Positions 57,801 through 64,000 of a stretch of 64,000 bases of DNA are shown here, piece after piece. The notes beneath the pieces were generated by a model. It searched no databases. It saw only the letters and a list, made by a program, of their open reading frames with translations, and was not told where the DNA came from. Within the stretch, counting starts at the first letter, position 1. Each line of letters starts with the position of its first letter. The translations under genes were made by a program, and so were the position numbers. Source of the DNA: Stercorarius parasiticus (taxonomy: Eukaryota > Chordata > Aves > Charadriiformes > Stercorariidae); contig VWZL01000579.1 of assembly GCA_013396915.1 (NCBI GenBank), forward strand, positions 310,001 to 374,000, given 5' to 3'.

Positions 57801-60800
57801 GGCTGACCTGTGATTCTCAAGAGCCTCTAATAAGAGTTAAGTGACTCTCTACCAAATAGCGCTCATAAGTGTTTAATTTTGGTGTGAGCCAAATGCTTAA
57901 ATTCCTTAATGTATATGGACCAAACAGCTCTTGCCTGTCTGTTCAGAAGAGATCTAATTTGCTTTAATTAAAAAATATGTGTCTCCACATTAGCTCTCCT
58001 GGGACCTGCCTATGCTTACTAAACTAGGCTTTCTGTAGAGACTTATCTATATATATTCCTTGCTCATTATGACCCACATGATTTTTTTTTTAAAACTAAA
58101 AAAAGGAGAAGTTCACTTTCAGTGTTACGGTGGCAAGAGGATACTATTGCGGCAATTTTCCCTGCTTGGAAGACAACTCAAGCCCTATTCTTAAAGTCAC
58201 TGAGAATCCATAGCTCTATTTGAATTCAGTGGGAATGACAGAAAACCAGATGAGTGTTCTTCTAATTCTGTAAGACATACAGAAAAAAAAAAAAATTGAA
58301 ATACGGGCCCCTTGACAAGGTGTCAAAATATTCATGTCCTGTTCATTCAGTTTGTTCTTGTTACCTTTTGTCTTGGGCAGCTCACCTCTTCCAGCCTACT
58401 GGAACGCTTTTGCAACAGCGCTGAATTCCAGAAACTATTGCTATTTCTGAATTCTGATTGCCCCATGAGCATGTGATGCCAACAGTACCCTGAGGGAGCA
58501 ACAAAAAGTATTTGAACAGCAAGGTATCCCACAGTCTTGTCTCATCAAGGAACCTGGGCTAAGATATTAAAAGCATACTGATGCCAGAACTCAGTTCTGT
58601 GTGTAAAGAACAAGCTTAAGGTAAACCAGAAAGGTTGAAAAGAGAGATAGAAAGTAATAAGGAACTAACAGGACGAGTGACCAATATTCAGTCTGAAGCA
58701 CTCAGCTCAGTGAATATAGAATTGTCTTTTTTCAAGGTTTTGTTTAAAAAATTCCGAGAGAGAAATTTCTTCAGGCTGGGGGTTGGGGGGGGAGTGGATA
58801 TCTTGTTTATCAACATCCATCTTTCTTCTTTTCTACCTCAAGGAGACACTCTTTATCTCCCCTGAGCATCAGTCCAACTGGCTGGTTATTTCAGTTCTGT
58901 GGATATTCTGCTGATAGCTATAATGTAGATTCCCATGCCAGATACTTGATTTAATTAGCTTGTGGGCTGCTAGTGTCAGACTTGTTTAGTGCAGGAAAAA
59001 TAGCTGACAACAAATCATCACTGTGTGAGATCTTGATTATTGTTTGGATGCAAACAGCAACACGCTGGCACCGAATTACAAGTGTTTTCAATCACAGAAG
59101 GATGTTCTAATGCTAACACAATGATGCTGGCTTCTTTTAGGAGAAAGGAGCTGAATCATTGATGGCCCCTGGTCTCGTACACTTACTTGCTATTTATTCC
59201 AACTTCATTTAGGTGATGCTCTCTTCTGTAGTGTCATAGGGTTGAGGGCCGAGACCCTCAGTTTCTAAAGGATTCTGATAACCAGTTGTCAGAACACAGG
59301 GATGACCACTTGAGCATACTAGACATGCTATACAGTGAGTCCACGCTCACACAAATGTTACATACGTGCATTTCATTACTTAGGGAGATTAACTTGAACA
59401 CAGGCTGAACAAGAGATTTCCTCCTTTCCTTGTGTCTCTCCAACCTAATACCTCTTCCCATGCTGCTTAGTTTCCTCCAAAAGTGCCACTGGTCTTTTGA
59501 AGAAGATATTTATTGCTCACTGCAACTACCCTTACTTTAGATCTGCCCTCTACCCCACAGCAGTAAGCGTTATATCAGAGTTTCATTCCCCATGAGCCAA
59601 AGTGTAGATGAGAGATGCTCGAAGTTTTCAAGGTACAAGACTATAATGACAGTACAAAGCAAGAATTTCCTGCAATTCATCCCTTTGCAGTGTTTCCAAC
59701 TTTGGGGTGAATTTTGGAAAGGCGTGGTGTTTGTAGATAATATTAAGGTGTTTAGATTCTGTGGTGTTGAGATCAAGGAGGTATGCACAGAGGTATACAT
59801 TAGCTTTTGCACTTAGATCTGGACATTCCTGCTGTTGTTTGTTGTCTCACTTTAAGTGTTGTGACATTCAGATTCCAGACAGCAACCTGGCTAAGTGCTG
59901 GTTGGAAAATAAAATGGACAGTTATCACCTGATATGTTGTGTAAATTATTTTTTTTTTCAGCTTCATCAAGATATCCTGTTGAAAATACTGACTTTCATC
60001 ATTGCTCCCCTCATCTCCCTCCATTATTTTAGTAACAGAAACTATCCAAACTTCTAATGAAATGCACTAGTACCAAGGCAATCTCAGTGACTGCAATAAA
60101 ATTATATGGAAAATGTGGTTCTCCCATGTATACTTTCCACCAGCGTTTTGCAACTTCCGTGGTCTAATCAGAATAACAAAGGGAGGTCGCAAGTCTGAAC
60201 CTAGAATCAGAAACCTAGCTGAGTCAGGATATAGAAAAGCCACAACTTTAATCTCTGAGGATACTCCAATGACCTGTTTTGAACCTAGGAAAAGTTGCTT
60301 CTGAATCATCAAACCTCAGTAGGTTGACAGCTGTAGAATCTTGGTACAGATAAAGGAGGTTCTGAGCTTTGAGAACTTGCACAAGCAGCAACAGGCAACT
60401 CTAGCCATGTAATTAGCCTCTTTATATGTAATTAGTACAATACGTAATTTGGAACTCTTGGAGTTAATTATACAACATACATGCCTGAATTTATTCTATG
60501 GGTGGCAATTCGTGCATTGTGTGTTATACCTTGAATCTGCAAACAGAAAAGAATTTTTGGTGATGAAGCCTATCCACTAAGTATGAAAACAGACCGGAAA
60601 GGAGACATGGGATTCTTCTGCATATCTTTTAGGGGAAGCAGACAATGGCAGATTTTAGGAGATGTGGAAATGCAATACAAAATGAAATGCAATTGTCAAC
60701 CTATTCTAATTACACTCAGAGACATGGAAAAGCTATAACAGAAGAGCAATGAGCATGATGATAATTTTAGCTGTGACTTGTTTGACAAGATCCTGACACA

Positions 60801-62990
60801 GACCCTTTAGAAACTGCAATATTAAACAGACTCTCAACTTTCCCTGTTAATTTTTAAGGCTCATACATAACTCGAAATGGAGTCCCAAATTTAATCTCTT
60901 CATCCTGAATGAAATGGCGATGCTCTTAAAAGGTTAATCGTGCACTTTCAACAGTTACATTCCTCCTAAAACATAAGCATTTCAGCTTGGGATGGCTGAA
61001 TATAGATTGCCAAATAGTACCACGGGGTAAATCTATTTCTTCAAATCACTTGGAAATTTGTGGGGAATGTAAAGAGCTGGGGAGTTCAGAGGGGTATGAA
61101 TTATTCATTGCAAACATTCAATCCATCAGTTTCATTAGATTACAAGGATGGAGCCAAACAGACGTGACCAGGCAGCTGGACAGGGGAAAAGGAGAATTTC
61201 TAAAAATACCAGTTTGTCAAATGCACCTTCTGGACCGATTTTGTGCCGCACGGTGTTATTGCTTGTGCCAGCTCATCTCTGGGACCACTCAAAAATGTCT
61301 GAAAAGAAGCTGGTGGTTCCAAACTAGTTTCCAAGACCCATATTACAAAAAGGGCCTAACAAGCTGTGACAGCAAAATAGCCAGGGAGTCTGAGCCTTGC
61401 AAGTGATCCTTGCATGTCAGGACAGTGTCAGGTGCTACACTGATGGTGTTAAATCCAGTGATGGAAAATTTTGTGGAAATATTGGTTCAGGACAGCAGAA
61501 AACCAAGCCAGCTAAGAAAGCATCATATATCAACTGCTCAGAGCACAAAAGGGAGATGGGGACCAGTGTCTGTTACTAGTTACAGAATATAAAGTAGCGT
61601 AAATCACCATGATAATTCCTATGAGACTACAGAAATTCGATTAAGTCAAAGTTTTAAAGTCATAATAAATATAATGGTACAGAATGTAACCACTGCCTAA
61701 TCATTCTTTAAAAATAGAAATCTCCTACACTGAAATAAGAACACAATACAAATCAATACATACTTAAAATAGCCATTAGGCAGAAATTCTTGTGTGATAG
61801 CTACAGCTCTATCAGCCAGAAAAATTGCAATTTAGCTACGTAATTTCCTTTAATTAAAGAAAGAAACCTATCAAATTCACAAAATTTGCATGCTTCTTTT
61901 TTAAGATGCCAGATCTGCTGTTTTAGGACAAACACTTTATGGGCAGGACACACTTTGCTCATTTTCAGACCATTATGTTTCTTCCAAGTAACACATCTGC
62001 AGCCTAACCTGCTTTTTTATAAGTAAACTGGACAGGTATCTGCTTTTTAAGCTCAGGCCACAAAAAAGGGCAAACCATTTTTATCATTCGAAGCTGTAAT
62101 GCTTCAGACTGCGTAGAAGTCCAGAGTTTATTCTGAAGAACTCTGTTTAACTTCTTCCTCTTATCCTTTTGGGAGGAAGGGTATATAAACAGGAAAGTTA
62201 TATATAAGGTTACCCAGGAAAGGAATGGAGAGCTGTTACTGTTTGAAATTTATTGATGAGGGTAAGATAACCATGTTCAGTCTGGATCTAAATTAATGTT
62301 AATCCTTAATTTAGGCACAGTGTTTGGGTTCCCTTGCACAGAAAGCTGTTGAGATTTAGTTGCAGTAGTGTTAATCATGGATCCCACTCAAACCTGAGGC
62401 TTTCCAGTGCTGAAATACATGGAAACATAAACACTGCTCTGAAAGGAGAATTTAGAAATAAGTGATAACCTGTGATATTTCTAGGCAGGGTTTGTACAGT
62501 AAAAGAGAAACTTTCTAGGCCAGCTGGTATAATCAGAAGAAAACTTTCAGGCCCACAAATGCGTTTTCAAGGTGTAGCAGAGATCTCTGGCATTTTCTCA
62601 TCTGTATTGAAAAACCTATTTATTCCTATACTAATGGTAACTGATGCATCCAAGTCCAGAGAGAATTGCCCAAACACTTTGGATATTCAACCTTAATCCC
62701 TCTCTGCTAAGTTTGCAGTGTGTGTATCTATTTTTCGGTACATTCCAGAATCGAGGGCCTGAGCAGTCAGCAAGTTAAGAACTATGCTTTGTTCTGATGA
62801 ACGTAGGAACCTTACACGAATTCATAGCATAGACGCTTCCCCAAGCCAGGAATTTCCTCCTCGCCTCGTAAATTCACAAGTCAGGTAGAGAGTCATGTAG
62901 CATATTGAATGATTCATGCATGTGATCAGAAGGATTTGAAATAAAATGCTGGCATTATACATTCATAATTAGGGATAACCTCCCACTCAC
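54809..62990. other. Long unique stretch
   Basis: No gene or named repeat. G-rich run at 58777-58795. TTTGAATTCAGTGGGAATG near 58218 may be a trace of an old hairpin repeat. The 139-codon frame at 60987-61406 shows no known family. Confidence 0.55.
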
Positions 62991-63021
62991 CTCATGAAAC
63001 TGTCTCTTCTCCCCATGATTG

Positions 63022-64000
63022 CTGACAGAAGCTTTCTGCGTACACGGGGCTGGGGGGGGACGACAACAGGCTGCTAAACACAGAATTCCTGTAACTCAGG
63101 AGAGTGTTAAAGATGACTTCTGACTAAATAGCTGAGAGTGGGCAGCCATCACGCCTTTCATTCTAAAACAGCCTCCCTCCTCAGGTTTCTTTTCCTTTAC
63201 GGTCTGAATTGCAACGGCCATGACTGGAAACCGAATGACTGTTCCTGAACTTTTCGACGCAATTAAGTCGCAATGATTCAAAGACCATTTGAAAAAGATT
63301 CTCCAAAAGACATGATAAAGTCTGCGTAAGCAGCAATAAGGAATCAAATTTTTAAGCTTTGCCTACATCAAAGATTCAGCAACCTATAGCTGCAGTCATG
63401 ACAACTAAATGATTTTCCTTCCCAGTAAAATGCTCCTAAGAGGACAGCTGAGAGGGGGAGAAAAAAAGAAAAAAAAAACCAAACCAGAAAACACCAATTT
63501 TCTGTCACTCTCTTATTTTTTTATTAATCTTTAACTGTTGCTGTGCCTGGCCTGTTTTTATGACTGGTGTCTGCAAAAGTTCACAGGGTTGGGTTTTACT
63601 GGCAAACATATCAGCAGAAAGAAGGGTTTGGGGGAGGGGGAGACCGGCAGACGTGGCTTTCCAGAACCGAAAGATTCGTTTGCCTCCGCCAGCCTGCGTG
63701 CCAGAGCTGCTTGTGCGCACACGTAGGCAGAGAGCAGCTCAGCAGCACAGCTTTTATTTCCAGGACTTGGTAGTTGCTCATCAGTGTAAAATATTACCTC
63801 CCCAGCCCATCAATTTTTCTTGCAAACACCCTGAACCTAACCAAAAACGTATCAGATAAATTATTCGAGGTTTCAGTATTCACTCAGCTCTACTAATGTG
63901 TGCATGCTACCATCAGCATTTTGAAAGTCAGCCCAAAAAATGGAGCCTACCTATGAGCACAATGGGAGCTAATGATTCACAAAACACAGTTTTGAATTCA
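63022..64000. other. Unique sequence at the right edge
   Basis: G-rich runs at 63047-63060 and 63627-63645, an A-rich tract at 63463-63480, and a mildly CpG-containing patch at 63640-63725. No gene recognised. Confidence 0.55.

Noticed and set aside
60987..61406. 139-codon open frame
   Set aside because: No recognisable motif, and overlapping frames follow. Treated as chance.
1..64000. CRISPR array, bacterial operon or phage content
   Set aside because: No spaced direct repeats, no ribosome-binding-site-linked genes, and the sequence is clearly vertebrate.

Overview
The window looks like nuclear DNA of a bird. Five truncated elements carry the avian-type CR1 3' end (a GGTTGGACTAGATGA core, a CTTCCAACCC core and a short ATTCTATG or ATTCTGTG repeat terminus). 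A longer, older CR1 copy in reverse orientation lies at about 17990-19725. The DNA is AT-rich, with long A and T runs, few microsatellites and no operon-like or bacterial structure. One base (38211) is an undetermined N, so this is assembled eukaryotic sequence.

I found no protein-coding gene I can name. Open frames of 60-150 codons occur on both strands, often overlapping, and many open with a non-ATG codon. That is expected by chance in 64 kb, and none shows a recognisable protein family except frames derived from CR1. The window is best read as part of a gene desert or one or two very long introns. It contains no tRNA, rRNA, CRISPR array or intact transposon that I can support.

Layout: 1-13 kb is unique AT-rich DNA with a few segments flanked by good splice-site matches (3026-3049 plus; 4741-4802 minus; 9604-9646 and 10049 plus) and one 63-bp CR1 tail. 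13.8-19.7 kb holds a CR1 tail, a palindromic ancient repeat, two closely spaced strong acceptors near 15.2-15.4 kb, and the decayed 1.7-kb CR1 with recognisable endonuclease and reverse-transcriptase remnants. 19.8-30.6 kb is unique DNA with microsatellites, an ancient repeat tail and a perfect 12-bp hairpin at 27689-27718. 30.6-31.3 kb is the only GC- and CpG-rich block and the most promoter-like place. 31.3-45.4 kb is unique DNA with old repeat relics, a Z-DNA-prone palindrome at 35.5 kb and a segment at 41.2-41.6 kb open in several frames. 45.5-50.4 kb holds three CR1 tails, one of which supplies an antisense open frame ending in a splice donor match. 50.4-64 kb is unique DNA with several old amniote repeat relics and a start-codon-plus-donor motif at 63.0 kb.

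No previously undescribed system could be demonstrated. The items most worth testing are the isolated candidate exons, the CpG-rich block at 31.04-31.24 kb and the possible CR1-derived exon at 46.1-46.4 kb.
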